A DNA stretch of 64,000 nt from Corythoichthys intestinalis (Eukaryota > Chordata > Actinopteri > Syngnathiformes > Syngnathidae): positions 53,565,001 to 53,629,000 of the forward strand of contig NC_080402.1 in NCBI RefSeq assembly GCF_030265065.1. Reading direction: 5' to 3'. A program made the position numbers and the translations under genes. Below are positions 34,801 through 43,136 of the stretch, piece by piece. Within the stretch, counting starts at the first letter, position 1, and each line of letters opens with the position of its first letter. The notes under the pieces are model-generated. The model was not told where the DNA came from, did not search any database, and saw only the letters and a program-made list of their open reading frames with translations.

Positions 34801-35200
34801 CAGTATATACAGTACATGTTTATTAGACAAGCAAAAATTATCATGGGTCTTGTACTCGGATCCACAAAGATTTGGACGTTCCATTGTACCACACCTGCAA
34901 CTAACACATTGTTAAATTATTTGCAGCTATTCCTTATTTCATTGTTTTTGACACAAAGTTGATTGTTATTTACAGACACCTTGCACGGAGACGGCATGAT
35001 GCCGAGATCGTGTCGCACACTCAAGGGCTGTCTTAAACTGAAGTTTAAAGGAACAGGTAGATTACATGATTCCACCTATAAAATCTGTGGGGGGAAAAAA
35101 ATGATGTAAGAACGAGTGGAGTTGACGGATGTTTTGTCTTTTAGGTCCCAGTTGGCAAAAGTGGCTCAACAAAAGCGTGTGGTGGCCAAACCATAGTTAA
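22815..35200 (+). CDS. TRIO/Kalirin-like spectrin-repeat protein without GEF domains, copy 2 (intact)
   Basis: Ten exons: 22815-22863, 24489-24685, 24776-24925, 25012-25117, 26931-27046, 27128-27250, 27323-27484, 34175-34235, 34976-35056 and 35145-35200. They join in phase to 1101 nt, 366 residues, with GT-AG at every junction. Residues 1-82 are an acidic, Ser/Thr-rich lead ending LAFQKTWAQ. Residues 83-301 (exons 3-7) resemble TRIO/KALRN just before the first DH domain: SKHLEQKEFFLKACMLTK, ERENRLL, LDQCLQYLGFERHAIQ, STGSGIG, KLLIQLADGYCAKGHSHA and YRDLNRRM. In those proteins this region forms spectrin repeats, alpha-helical scaffolding bundles. No DH, PH or kinase part follows. Residues 302-366 are a basic, Trp-rich tail ending WQKWLNKSVWWPNHS, not recognised. 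A likely role is a cytoplasmic scaffold or a competitor of TRIO/KALRN binding; this is inference. No signal peptide or membrane segment is seen. A copia element sits in intron 7. Confidence 0.8.
23608..24454. mobile_element. hAT-type element in intron 1 of copy 2
   Basis: It begins CAGAGGTGGGTAGAG and ends AAGACCCACCTTTG, flanked by ATCATTGG (23600-23607) and ATTATTGG (24455-24462), an 8 bp duplication with one change. At 847 bp it is longer than the copy 1 version (585 bp) and is the best preserved of the three. The interior again repeats ACTCAAGTAAAAGTA. Confidence 0.82.
25195..26026 (-). mobile_element. hAT element with transposase first-exon remnant, intron 4 of copy 2
   Basis: The ends are CTGGGGTGCACATA (left) and, read inward from the right, CAGGGGTGCACATA. 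They are flanked by a perfect 8 bp duplication, CCTATAAG, at 25187-25194 and 26027-26034. Copy 3 has the empty site (TTTTCTATAAGTAATA). On the minus strand an open frame from about 25912 reads MSKRQAPLSNYFRLPPPPSK. The following sequence still encodes traces of WLEANDARTEM and ETTNVADKSSAFYVGSKNF, as in ZNF862-like hAT transposases I recall. The remainder is deleted. Confidence 0.82.
26027..26440 (+). repeat. Local direct duplication in intron 4 of copy 2
   Basis: The phrase TTAGCAGAAGTAACAAATC and about 90 following bases occur at 26041 and again at 26339, a period of 298 bp. Copy 3 has this intron segment once (about 49045-49130). This is a copy-2-specific duplication next to the hAT insertion. 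It has no coding content. Confidence 0.65.
27585..27784 (+). repeat. 5' LTR of the copia element
   Basis: This LTR of about 200 bp starts TGTTAAG and ends TTAACA, and is the direct counterpart of 32134-32332. It contains an ATAAAGG motif near its 3' part that could serve as a poly(A) signal or TATA-like element. Confidence 0.92.
27797..31990 (+). CDS. Copia gag-pol polyprotein, 1397 residues
   Basis: This is a single open frame. Residues 1 to about 210 are the Gag region with an N-terminal domain typical of copia Gag. Residues 226-239 form a zinc knuckle, CGICQSTYHWVKDC (C-x2-C-x4-H-x4-C). The aspartic protease motif IDTA lies at about residue 292. The integrase has an HHCC zinc domain around 441-482 and the catalytic triad Asp509, Asp564 and Glu600, with the 35-residue spacing expected for D,D35E. 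Reverse transcriptase shows MDIKSAFLQG near 997 and the VDD active site at about 1083-1085. RNase H shows FSDASMGN near 1238. Integrase before reverse transcriptase is the copia order. The ATG directly follows the primer-binding-site-like sequence. The frame shows no obvious break. Confidence 0.93.
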   Translation: MAATNNYRLPPGFEEGKSYEKWKNELEIWTRVTDLEKKKQGLAVTLSLKGRARDVALEIPADDLDKEDGLNTLISELDKVFLREEKDRAYEAYSEFDKITRKDDVAMADYIADFEQKYNKIRKFNMILPDAVLAFKLLDTAGLDVKDKQLALTACRTHTFADMKSALKRVFGDNSESKEGPINVSKDAVYYADTRKRDQSRVQNSRARGPIAGTNPLDKYGRRTQCGICQSTYHWVKDCPHKKENVKMTSEHQITNEHQYREQPEECNITLYSKQCDDGIFMVEALGSAVIDTACTRTVCGEKWLDNYLDGLSASEKQKVTSIESNKPFKFGDGKIVNATKKVKLPAKVGSTKCFIETEVVPADIPLLLSKASLKKAGAVLNLQEDTATMLNQQLALEVTSSGHYCINISSKESPSNAYENTVLAITENMNEEQKHKVFLKLHKQFGHASVDKLKTLLINAGNADVENISILEKIVGKCEICLKHGKSKPKPAVGLPMASRYNETVAVDLHELEHSVWYMHIIDHFTRFSAGCIVTSKKPNLIVKKFIHSWISIHGPPERLFSDNGGEFNNDEIRDMAENFNIEIKTTAGYSPWSNGLLERHNQTLTEILLKVKVDNKCDWETALDWALMAKNTMHNVHGFSPYQLVFGHNPNLPSVLIDKPPALEGTTISGWVGQHLTALHTARKAFSEAECSERIRRALRKQIRPNDEKYDTGDKVFYKRADCVEWKGPGIVIGQDGVVVFVRHGGTYVRVHQSRLRKADGDPREGPSSVEPQQSEKNTVVNADIQMDNDVEFERNTHHHDPQLRDETTGDSVKLKKGQVIKYLDKDTGVSHTAKVIGRAGKATGQYKNWYNLQYSEPELVAGVTKSADLSQVDDLQFEPLNSDEVCSDMHDNDVLVTEDVSFQKAKQDEISNWKNNGVFEEVEDVGQKLVSTRWVCTLKETTEGIVPKARLVARGFEEYNNTDLPKDSPTCSSESLKLIVAVICQRQWMLHSMDIKSAFLQGAELSRDIHLRPPPEFGCERKVWKLNKCVYGLADASLYWYNKVKATLEKAGARMSQVDPAVFYWLDENGHVTGILACHVDDFIWGGSQLFTKTIIPQLKTAFQVGREEHKCFRYVGMDLATVKNGVEMKQDAYIKNLQPIVMDSSRALNRHSPLTGNEIDQLRSKIGQLLWVARQSRPDVMFDTRVLASTLKTGTVQTLHEANKVIRKLKSENVTLKYQYLGDDDSLKLVVFSDASMGNLPDGGTQGGHLIVLMGKEGKFSPICWQSKRIRRVVRSTLAGETLALADGIDNAIFLSSLYAELTTGQVKHGTLPVTCVTDNYSLVDAIKSTKSVTEKRLRLEVSGIKELLQSGRIQHVHWSSTKEQLADCLTKKGASSLLLLKVLKDGQWKLED
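32134..32332 (+). repeat. 3' LTR of the copia element
   Basis: It matches the 5' LTR almost base for base. It is preceded by an A-run (about 32100-32122) and the short purine-rich TGATGGAGAT, which probably serves as the polypurine tract. Confidence 0.92.
32500..33413. mobile_element. hAT-type element in intron 7 of copy 2
   Basis: It starts TAGAGGTGTGCAAAA and ends with the partial complement CCCAGCTCTA, flanked by a perfect 8 bp duplication, GTTCCTTC, at 32492-32499 and 33414-33421. Copy 3 shows the empty site (GTAGTTCCTTCATTAT near 50645). The interior is AT-rich with ATTCGA/TCGAAT phrases near both ends. No transposase domain was recognised. Confidence 0.82.
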
Positions 35201-35350
35201 GAAGTACAGTGGCTGGCAAACAAGTACAAGAAGAGAGGTTTGGCGAAGAGATCCCCTCTTGGGAACCAACTGTAAAATGTAAAAAAAATGGCTATATTTT
35301 TATTTATTTTTCTACTTTTGTATTATTGTATATAGTTATGTTTTTTACTA

Positions 35351-35356
35351 AATAAA
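35351..35356 (+). terminator. Polyadenylation signal of copy 2
   Basis: AATAAA lies about 150 bp after the TAA of exon 10, in the same context (AATAAATTGCC) as after copy 1. Confidence 0.65.
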
Positions 35357-35865
35357 TTGCCGTTGGTATGTTTAACACAGTGTTTTATGTCTTGTTTGAA
35401 AACTTGTGTTATTGCTTATTGGGGGCCATAGTGAGTATTTCTGTGTTTGTTCATTTTAATTTTATTAATTAGGTTTTTATTCAGATTTGATTCATTTAAA
35501 AACTTAGGAATTTTAAACAGATGCACTTTAGAGTGTTGTTTGGGCCATAACAAAAGTATTTCTCATTTTGATTTAATATTGTCATTCACATTTTATAAAT
35601 GAATATATTAATTTAAAAAATATATAAAAAAATAAAATATAAATAATATAATAATAATTGAGGATCATAGGTTGCGCTAGACTTTTTCGTTGTCTGTCAT
35701 TTTGACTGACAGGGTCATAAAAATCCGGTCATAATCTATTTTTACCAGTCACTTAAATTTTTAAAATGTTAATAATGACATATTCAATAGTATTTAGTTT
35801 TCATTCATCTTTAATTAATATTCTGTCCGAACAAGCTTAACAGAGAATCCACACCGCGCCATCAC

Positions 35866-36665
35866 ACATCAAGCAGCTGTGCGTTATTAGCGCCTAGCTT
35901 GCCTTGAACACTGCTTTTTAGGAAGGGTTGGACTTGACAAGTCATTTAAAAAAAAAAAAAAAAAAAAAAAGGTTTGAGGATAAGCCTGAGAATGATCGGT
36001 TTTCTCTCTGCTCCATTTAAGCAATATTCCAACATTGCTTACACGGCCGAGAGTCAGGGCAAACTGCTCGTATGTGTGTGTGTGACATGCACGAACAGTG
36101 CGTGCATGCTATCGATCCATATACTTTGAATATAAACCTGTACAGGGATTATTTATGCCTGTTATTTGTGTCCTCTTTTTAATAAGCAAAATATGATATC
36201 CCTGGAATGACGGATGACAGCCAGCATGTGTGATTGGTCATTTGTTTTGATGCTTCTGCGCATCTTGCTCAGCGCATGTCGGACTGCGAATTAGTGCGCA
36301 TGCATAATACTTGAATGGTCTCAATGGACAAAGGCAGTCTGAACGGGCACGCCAAAAAACCAGATATGACAAAAAATCGGAATTGTGCATTAAGACCTGT
36401 AGTATGAACGTAGCCATAGGCTTGTTGCTGTTAAAAAGAGGACACAAATAACAGGCATATATAATCCCCGTTTAGGCTTATATTCAAAGTATATGGATCG
36501 ATAGCATGCACGCACTGTTCTTGCATGTCACACACACATATGGGCAGTTTGCCCTGACTCTCGGCCGTGTAAGCAATGTTGAAATATTGCTTATATGGAG
36601 CAGAGAGAAAACCCTTTCTAAAAAGCCGTGTTCAAGGCGCTAATAACGCACAGCTGCATCGCTAC
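35866..36665. repeat. Large imperfect palindrome in the 3' flank of copy 2
   Basis: The left arm at about 35866-36190 and the right arm at about 36425-36665 are inverted copies. Shared phrases include CAGCTGTGCGTTATTAGCGC, GGATCGATAGCATGCACGCA and CTGACTCTCGGCCGTGTAAG. A spacer of about 235 bp separates them. A 30 bp phrase from the spacer end (GCATTAAGACCTGTAGTATG) recurs at about 36910. It is probably a transposon with long inverted arms. Confidence 0.7.
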
Positions 36666-37268
36666 CGTAGCTACCGTACCGTCTCTGGCTTTTTGATGAC
36701 GTAATTGCTGCATTAAATCCGATTTGCGGGACTGGACAGTACAGACCGCTGCGACGGTCTGGAAAAATGTGGCCCAGATCGGATTTAGACCACATACAAA
36801 AGTGACCCAGATCGGATTTGAAATGGTCCCGTTCTATGCGACTTGTCACGTTCAGACAGTCAAGTTAATGCCTCACTCGAGTCGGAAAAACACGAAAAAA
36901 TCGGATTCGTGCATTAAGACCTGTAGTATGAACGTAGCCTTAGTTCGGACGCTCAGTTGCCTTGACATTTTTCCGAGTAAGGCCAAAGACGTCATGCATC
37001 AAGAGAGACTATAGACCCTACTCACCTACGTCACAAAATGACGTGTCGCTAAATCCGGCCGCCATACTGTCCGTCATTTTTTAGACCTATTCTCATTGTT
37101 TTCAATTAGTCGTGCAAGTTATAGACCCTATCCACGTGACATCACAACTCCGCTCTCCTGAATGGTACCGCCCACTTGTCCGTCAAAGCATAGTGTTAAC
37201 CTGTTACGGCTACGTACATTTCTCCTATTTACGGCGTGTTTTTCTGCTCCTTAACATTAATAATCAAA

Positions 37269-37446
37269 ATGGTGAAGGCGTGTGTGGCTGTTGGTTGCAC
37301 TAACAGAGAAGATGGAAGGACAGACTTGAAGTTTTACCGTATTCCGAGGGATCCAAAGAGGAGAGCGAAATGGACGGCTGCAATTCGACGTGAAAACTGG
37401 GCACCAAAAAATCACCACAGACTATGTAGTAGTCATTTTATATCCG
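37269..37446 (+). CDS. THAP-domain first exon, ISL2EU-like copy C
   Basis: The ATG opens MVKACVAVGCTNREDGR with the C-x4-C pair. FYRIPRD and AIRRENWAP follow in the middle, and CSSHF supplies the last Cys and His of the C2CH THAP zinc finger. The frame is open for about 59 codons to a GTAAG donor at 37447. This is the best preserved THAP exon of the three ISL2EU-like copies. The downstream exons are missing from the element. Confidence 0.78.
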
Positions 37447-37480
37447 GTAAGATGCATTTAAGATATACTTAGAGGGTTTT

Positions 37481-38063
37481 GGGCTGACAAATAACCACAA
37501 TTAAGATCATTGCGAGGCTAATCGCCGACAACATACGACGTAGTACGACATAGTTTCAAATTCAAGATGTTTGTGACTTCCCTTTCTTCCACCATCGTTA
37601 TTTTTTGAATAATATTTAGCTGGTACCAAGTGAAAGAAACCGGCCTCGTCTATGGGGCTGACAAATAACCACAATTAAGATCATTGCGAGGCTAATCGCC
37701 GACAACATACGACGTAGTACGACATAGTTTCAAATTCAAGATGTTTGTGACTTCCCTTTCTTCCATCGTTATTTTTTGAATAATATTTAGCTGGTACCAA
37801 GTGAAAGAAACTGGCCTCGTCTACGGAGCTGACAAATAACCACAATTAAGATCATTGCGAGGCTAATCGCCGACAACATACGACGTAGTACGACATAGTT
37901 TCAAATTCAAGATGTTTGTGACTTCCCTTTCTTCCACCATCGTTATTTTTTGAATAATATTTAGCTGGTACCAAGTGAAAGAAACTGGCCTCGTCTACGG
38001 GGCTGACAAATAACCACAATTAAGATCATTGCTAGGCTAATCGCCGACAACATACACGTATGT
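37481..38063 (+). repeat. Tandem repeat of about 174 bp, three units plus a partial
   Basis: Units begin with GGGCTGACAAATAACCAC (or a one-base variant) at 37481, 37655, 37826 and 38000, giving periods of 174, 171 and 174 bp. Units are nearly identical. The flanking mini-elements have one copy of the GATCATTGCGAGGCTAATCG phrase, so the array arose inside inner copy C. Confidence 0.9.
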
Positions 38064-38202
38064 ATGTAGTGAGAGTGCTATCGCTAAACCATATAAACAT
38101 TAAAAGCCTTAACTCCATTGACAAACGACATGAAATACATTAGACTTGACAGTGGATGTTAGCAATAACAAAAGATTTTGAATTGAAAATTTCGTAACTC
38201 AC

Positions 38203-38470
38203 CTTTCCAAGCACAAGATAGATTCCTGCCGAACGAGGACCTGTTTCACCCAACCAGCAACGAAGTATTTATAAGCCTCCAAGCTCTTGAAGTTTTTCAA
38301 ATTTTCATGGGAATAGGCTGATTTTGTGTGGACAAGATAATTGTAAATATCAGCGTAGCAGATGTCAGGCAGACAGGGCGAAGACAGTGGGTCGAAAAAC
38401 ATCGATTTGGGCATCAAATATGGATCTGGCGACTGTATAGAACGAAGCTGAAATGCATTTTAAATTCCTC
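38203..38470 (-). pseudogene. First exon of YqaJ/SWIM-type ISL2EU protein, copy C (5' end lost)
   Basis: On the minus strand the frame reads MPKSMFFDPLSSP, DICYADIYNYLVHTKSAYSH and KNFKSLEAYKYFVAGWVKQV, closely matching 38583-38903. The N-terminal MEAPVLSD segment is missing or altered. The exon ends at a GTGAG donor on the minus strand (38201-38202). Confidence 0.65.
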
Positions 38471-38582
38471 GATCAATTGAAAACAATGCTAATACAGAGA
38501 CAAAATGACGGACAAGTGGGCGGAACCACACAGCGAGCACGTGGTTTTGTGACGTCGGTGGGTAGGGTATATAGAGCAATTC

Positions 38583-38903
38583 ATGGAAGCCCCGGTGTTA
38601 TCTGACGCTGTAAACTCATTGGATGCGTTGCATAAAAGGCGTTATGTGGAAAAGCTTCAGTTTATCCATTCGCCAGATTCATATTTGATGTCTAAATCGA
38701 TGTTTTTCGACCCGCTGTCTTCGCCGTCTCTGCCAGACATCTGCTACCCTGATATTTACAACTATCTTGTCCACACAAAAGCAGCCTATTCTCACGAAAG
38801 TTTGAAAAACTTTAAGAGCTTGGAGGCTTATAAATACTTCGTTGCGGGTTGGGTGAAACACGTCCACGAAAATTCGGCAGGAATCTATCTTGTGCTCGGG
38901 AAG
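38583..38903 (+). CDS. First exon of YqaJ/SWIM-type ISL2EU protein, copy B (intact exon)
   Basis: The ATG opens a 107-codon frame ending at a GTGAG donor (38904). It contains MEAPVLSDAVNSLDALHKRR, SLPDICYPDIYNYLVHTK and LKNFKSLEAYKYFVAGWVK. The last segment resembles the start of a family of fish transposon-borne proteins that I recall continue with a SWIM zinc finger and a YqaJ-like nuclease domain. Only this first exon remains here. A decayed SWIM part of a similar gene lies far away at about 62530-62935. Confidence 0.65.
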
Positions 38904-39305
38904 GTGAGTTACGAAATTTTCAATTCAAAATATTTTGTTCTTGCTAACATCCACTGTCAAGTCTAATGTATTTCATGTAATTTGTCAATGGAGCTAGGGC
39001 TTTTAATGTTTATATGGTTTAGCGATAGCACTCTCACTCCATAAATATAAAAAATGTAATAAATATGAAGTGCGATAGCACTACTCCAGATTGTCCCTTG
39101 TTGAATTTATTTTTTGGCTTTTGACCTCAATAGTGAAATTGTAAATTAATTGTATGACAACTGTCTTATTATCCCCTTATAATGATATATTTTCAGGTAG
39201 TTAATTCACAACGTCTGAGTGTATGTTGTCGGCGATTAGCCTAGCAATGATCTTAATTGTGGTTGCCAGCCCAAAACCCTCTAAATATATATTAAATGCA
39301 TCTTA

Positions 39306-39485
39306 CCAGATATAAAATGACTACTTCATAATCTGTGGTAATCGTTTGGAGCCCAGTTTTCTCGTCGAATTGCAGCAGCCCATCTCGCTCTCCTCTCCGG
39401 GTCTCTCGGAATCCGGTAGAACTTCCAAGTCTCTCCGTCTATCTTCTCTGTTATTGCAACCGACCGCCACGCACGCATTCACCAT
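39306..39485 (-). pseudogene. THAP first exon, ISL2EU-like copy B (frameshifted)
   Basis: The minus-strand ATG (39485) opens MVNACVAVGCNNREDRRRD. A one-base change then puts the rest (AIRRENW, CSSHF in the intact copy) in another frame. The exon is bounded by a GT donor at 39304-39305. It is homologous to 37269-37446 and 10873-11050. Confidence 0.65.
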
Positions 39486-39639
39486 TTTGATTATTAATGT
39501 TAACGAGCAGAAAAACACGCCATAATAGGAGGAATTTACGTAGCGGTAATGCATCAACAGTGACGAGTTGACGGACAATATGGCGCGGGGGCGTGGTTGT
39601 GACGTCATATGAGTAGGGTCTATAGCTAATTAATATGCT

Positions 39640-42346
39640 CACTCGCCACCCTGTGGTCTGGAGTGTGAATTGCAACCTGTCAAAATGACGGATGGACTTC
39701 AGTTTTTTCGGTCACCGTTTTAAAAAACCGGTCGACGACGGAAAATATTCGGTTAACGCGACTCCTGTTGAGGATGTACAAGTATTTTTCTGAAAACACC
39801 AAAATTAGTGACTGTTAATAAACCTTCAAAATGGGGGATAGGAGGACATTTTGCAGGTCACGTGCACCATAATAGAAATAAAATAGTCAATAGTTGCATG
39901 CAGGCTTGCAGCAGCTGTACAGTGCAATATACAGCAAACGAAGTACAACTTCACCTTTGATGATTTTATTTGGCTGCCCACAAAGCCAACCTATAAATTC
40001 TCACTTAACCCCTTCATGCATAATTTTATATTATATATTTTTAAAACGTGAACATCTTTTAACTCATTAGCTGCCATTGATAATGCTAGACGTCTAATCT
40101 ATTTTGACTGGGAGGGGCGAATGAACAAATGTTCATGATGAACACTGAAAGATGAGCATTCACGTATGGGGCACCATTTGTAAAGCAGCACATGCTGAAG
40201 ATGACGGCAACATTTTGTCAGATCTAGCGCTGCACAGTGTTTAAAATGGTGTGAAAATTTTTGAGTCACTCTTCCATGCACATTTACTGTAGAAGCCATA
40301 TTCACTGCATCAATTTGTTTATTTTGAAACTGTTATTGCCACAACCCATGTCATTAAGTATTGTACTATCAATGTGCGCCTAGATTGGCAGTGCTACTGA
40401 GTGCACCTGGTGGACATACAGTTTTTACCATAGCACGCCGTAGCATGAGCTGCATTGGAAAGGGAACTGTTTGCTGAACTACTGGAATAAATCAACCAAA
40501 CCAAAACCATCCATGTGGGCAGGTCATTGCCGATAGCCTATGCGTACATTCGGTTACGAAGGTGTACTCCGTATTGGCGTGATTTGGAGTTTGCTAAAAT
40601 GCCAGTACATTTACAACAATATGTTGCAAATTAAACATTTGTAAACAATAAGTATTACACTTCAATGTTTAAATCTAGAACTAAATATCTAAATAAAATC
40701 TAAATGTGAAATCTAAATGATAGGATTAAATATGAATCCTAAATCATAAATATAAATGTGAAATCTAAATTTTAGGATTAAATATAAATCCTTAAATAAA
40801 TCTTAAATATAAATCGCAAATCTAAATCTTATAAATACTAAATTAAATTTTTTTATCTTAATCTATCTTACTCTTAAATTTATATTTAACATTTGGATTT
40901 TGGATTTATATTTAATATTTCGATTTAAAAATGTATGCATCTGGATTTAAACATTTAAGTGTAACACTTTTCCCTATTGTCTCAGGAGTGATTTGTTCGA
41001 GGATTCAAGGCAATTGTTAAATTTTCGTACCATGCATGCATTTTGAAATGTTGTGAAAAAAATCATTTGGAGAAATTAGACGCTCCATAACTCGCAACAT
41101 TTACGTCAAATAACTGCCAACTGCCCGGTTTTAGCTTTACCAAGAATTTAGACTGTTTTACGTCCATATCTATAAAGAATTATCGCAAGAATTGTCAACG
41201 GAAAATTCAACCTTTATCATAACAACGAGCGAACAGACTAGCATCATTCTTTGACATATTTATGTGAAGTAAACTGCCCATTTTTTTTGCTTTTAACCAA
41301 GAATCGAGACTGTTTTACATCCACATCTATAAAGAATTCAGGGATTTCAGCATTTATTCACAAGAATTATAACTTAAAAAGCTTTTTGTTTTGGACTTGT
41401 GGTAAGGCGGCGCCACATATGACACACATGCCTCCTTCCAATCTCTGGTATGTGACAGGAGCACTTGTAGCCATTTTCTCCTTCTCCCAAATGTATTTTA
41501 CTCGTCATTATTAACAAGTTTTCAAACATTTTACAGCAACATCAACCTTGATTGTATGGAACCCCAAAAGGCAGACCAATTGTGTAATATGCCCCTTAAA
41601 TTGTAAAATAATGTAGTGGCCAAAAATGGCACACTGACATAATAATTTAATATATGCAGGTATGTTCCGAATAAACTGAACAAGAGGCTAGAACTGGATC
41701 AAAACAATGTATTTATTTTGAATAAAAGAAACAAAAGACAGAAACGGGAAAGTGCATGTGCAGAAAATCCTTGTTAGTGGGGCTGGTATAATTTAAAAGC
41801 AAACAATTTTAATAATCAGTGGCCTGCTTAAAAGAACACGGAAAACACTGCAACACTACAAGCCACTTTGGTTAAAATCACAGCAAACGCCAGCCCCACA
41901 AACCCTATAAATTGCACAATCCCATTAACTTCATAAACAAACAAATAAAAACTATAAACTCGTAAAATACTAATTAGAAAGGGGAAAAAAACAGTGACAT
42001 GCCAGGGTCCTATTAGATTAAAGAGAAATAATCATTAAGGCATGTACACAAAATATTAAAATACATTACTTAAATACCTCCTTGAAGAATTGAGAATGCA
42101 CACTTTGCTGATGAGGCCCAACGGGTGCCTGGATGCTAAAATTGAATGCCCAGATTAAGTTAATAACTGTGACAACAATTTCAAATAATAGAAAATATTA
42201 CCTTCTGCTATGTCTATAGTGAGTATAGATCCACGAAGGCCCGACGCAGCAGTCTTTGGCGTCCTCGCTAGCGCACCTGTTGTGAATTGCTCTCTTAATC
42301 ATGGGCTTGCCTCAAGAAAAGTGAGTCAGCGCCCCTTACCTTTAAG
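39640..42346. other. Intergenic DNA between copies 2 and 3, no gene
   Basis: About 39640-39850 holds the right part of an unclassified repeat (phrase GTCAAAATGACGGATGGACTT) and then rejoins flank sequence shared with copy 1 (CCTTCAAAATGGGG). About 40350-40980 is a segment repeated at 57040-57515. It is followed by AT-rich DNA built from TAAATATAAATC-type words. Near 41141 and 41297 a direct repeat of 156 bp period (CCAAGAAT...AGACTGTTTTAC) occurs. No supported coding region was seen. Confidence 0.6.
40350..40980 (+). repeat. Dispersed segment, copy 1 of 2
   Basis: It shares long stretches with 57040-57515, such as AATGTGCGCCTAGATTGGCA, GGAAAGGGAACTGTTTGCTG and GTATTGGCGTGATTTGGAGT. Each occurrence is followed by the TTTAAATCTAGAAC-type AT-rich tract. 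Both lie downstream of a gene copy (2 and 3), so this may be part of the ancestral tandem unit or a dispersed element. Confidence 0.65.
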
Positions 42347-42790
42347 CAGTACTTCTCAAATAGTGGGGCGCGCCCCCCTGGGGGGGGCGCAGAGCAATGC
42401 CAGGGGGGGGCGCATGAACATGTTTTTTTTTTGGGTTTTTTTGCCGTACTGGAATAAAGTGTACTTGCACATCCACTCAGTAGGTGGCAGTGGCGCTCTC
42501 ATTTTCAGAGTGCGCGCAGTATTTTTGAACTAAGGAAGAGCACTCAGCACACACAGACAACAGATATGAAGAGCAGTGTGCCACCGCCGTTTGCGAAAGC
42601 CGTTTTCCGACCTGACTCACTCACGCAGCGACCCACTGTCTTGTCCGGTTCTCACGTCACCGCCCGAGAAGTGCCATTTTCGGCTTGGGATCGTCACGAC
42701 GACTGCCCTCACCTACGGTTCTACCTCGGCCGCCGTGAATGCGCTTTTTTCGTGCCGTTTGCCTTTTAGCTTTGACTTTTAATACAGTGG

Positions 42791-42979
42791 GTGATGATGA
42801 AAGACCACTGTTTACTGTGTCTAAAAATAATTATAGCAGACAGCAAGAAGCCAAATCAATTAAGACGCCACTTAAAGACATTAGACCCCAATCTCATTGT
42901 TAAGCCGCTTGATTTTTTCAGTGAAAACGTGCCGAATATTGCCAACAATCGTCCTGCTTTGTCAGTGTTATATCAGTAA
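42791..42979 (+). pseudogene. BED zinc-finger fragment of a ZBED5-like hAT transposase
   Basis: The frame reads HCLLCLKIIIADSKKP, then QLRRHLKTLDPN and KPLDFFSE. Two cysteines two residues apart, an RHL histidine and KPL.FF correspond to the BED finger of ZBED5/SCAND3-like hAT transposases. The second zinc-binding histidine of the usual TxHP motif appears as Leu-Asp-Pro, so the finger is altered. The frame ends soon after. The catalytic domain is absent because the foldback element and later deletion occupy that region. Confidence 0.62.
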
Positions 42980-43136
42980 GCCAGTGAGCATTGTTAGCAT
43001 GCTAATAGGGAATGGGACGTACTACGTCACTGTTTGGCTAGGCCGCCATGTTGGCAATATGCTTCCGGCAGGCTCAATGGGGATTGTAACGTGTGGTAGT
43101 GCTAACCTAATTCCTTCGGTGTATTAGAAAGAAAAT

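Larger units (their letters stand above)
37132..38571. mobile_element. ISL2EU-like mini-element, inner copy C, nested in copy B
   Basis: The outer element should read GCAAGTTATAGAGCAATTC, as it does at 10333-10351. Here it is split after GCAAGTTA by DNA that begins TAGACCCTATCCACG and ends GGTAGGGTATA, then resumes at TAGAGCAATTC with the TA repeated. The inner copy lies in the opposite orientation: THAP exon on plus (37269-37446), YqaJ/SWIM-type exon on minus (about 38203-38470). Between them is a tandem repeat of about 174 bp. Confidence 0.68.
37012..39622. mobile_element. ISL2EU-like mini-element, outer copy B
   Basis: It begins TAGACCCTACTCACC and ends GAGTAGGGTCTA, with TA on both flanks. 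Its left 120 bp and its right 1.05 kb are separated by another insertion of the same family (37132-38571). The right part holds the plus-strand YqaJ/SWIM-type first exon (38583-38903) and the minus-strand THAP first exon (39306-39485), in the same convergent layout as 10231-11186. Confidence 0.68.

Noticed and set aside
37481-38063. CRISPR-like array
   Set aside because: The units are contiguous 174 bp repeats without unique spacers, in a eukaryotic transposon.
42210-42782. Open frames near the left end of the BED hAT
   Set aside because: They span G/C-rich terminal sequence and the presumed promoter, and no conserved residues are seen before the BED finger.
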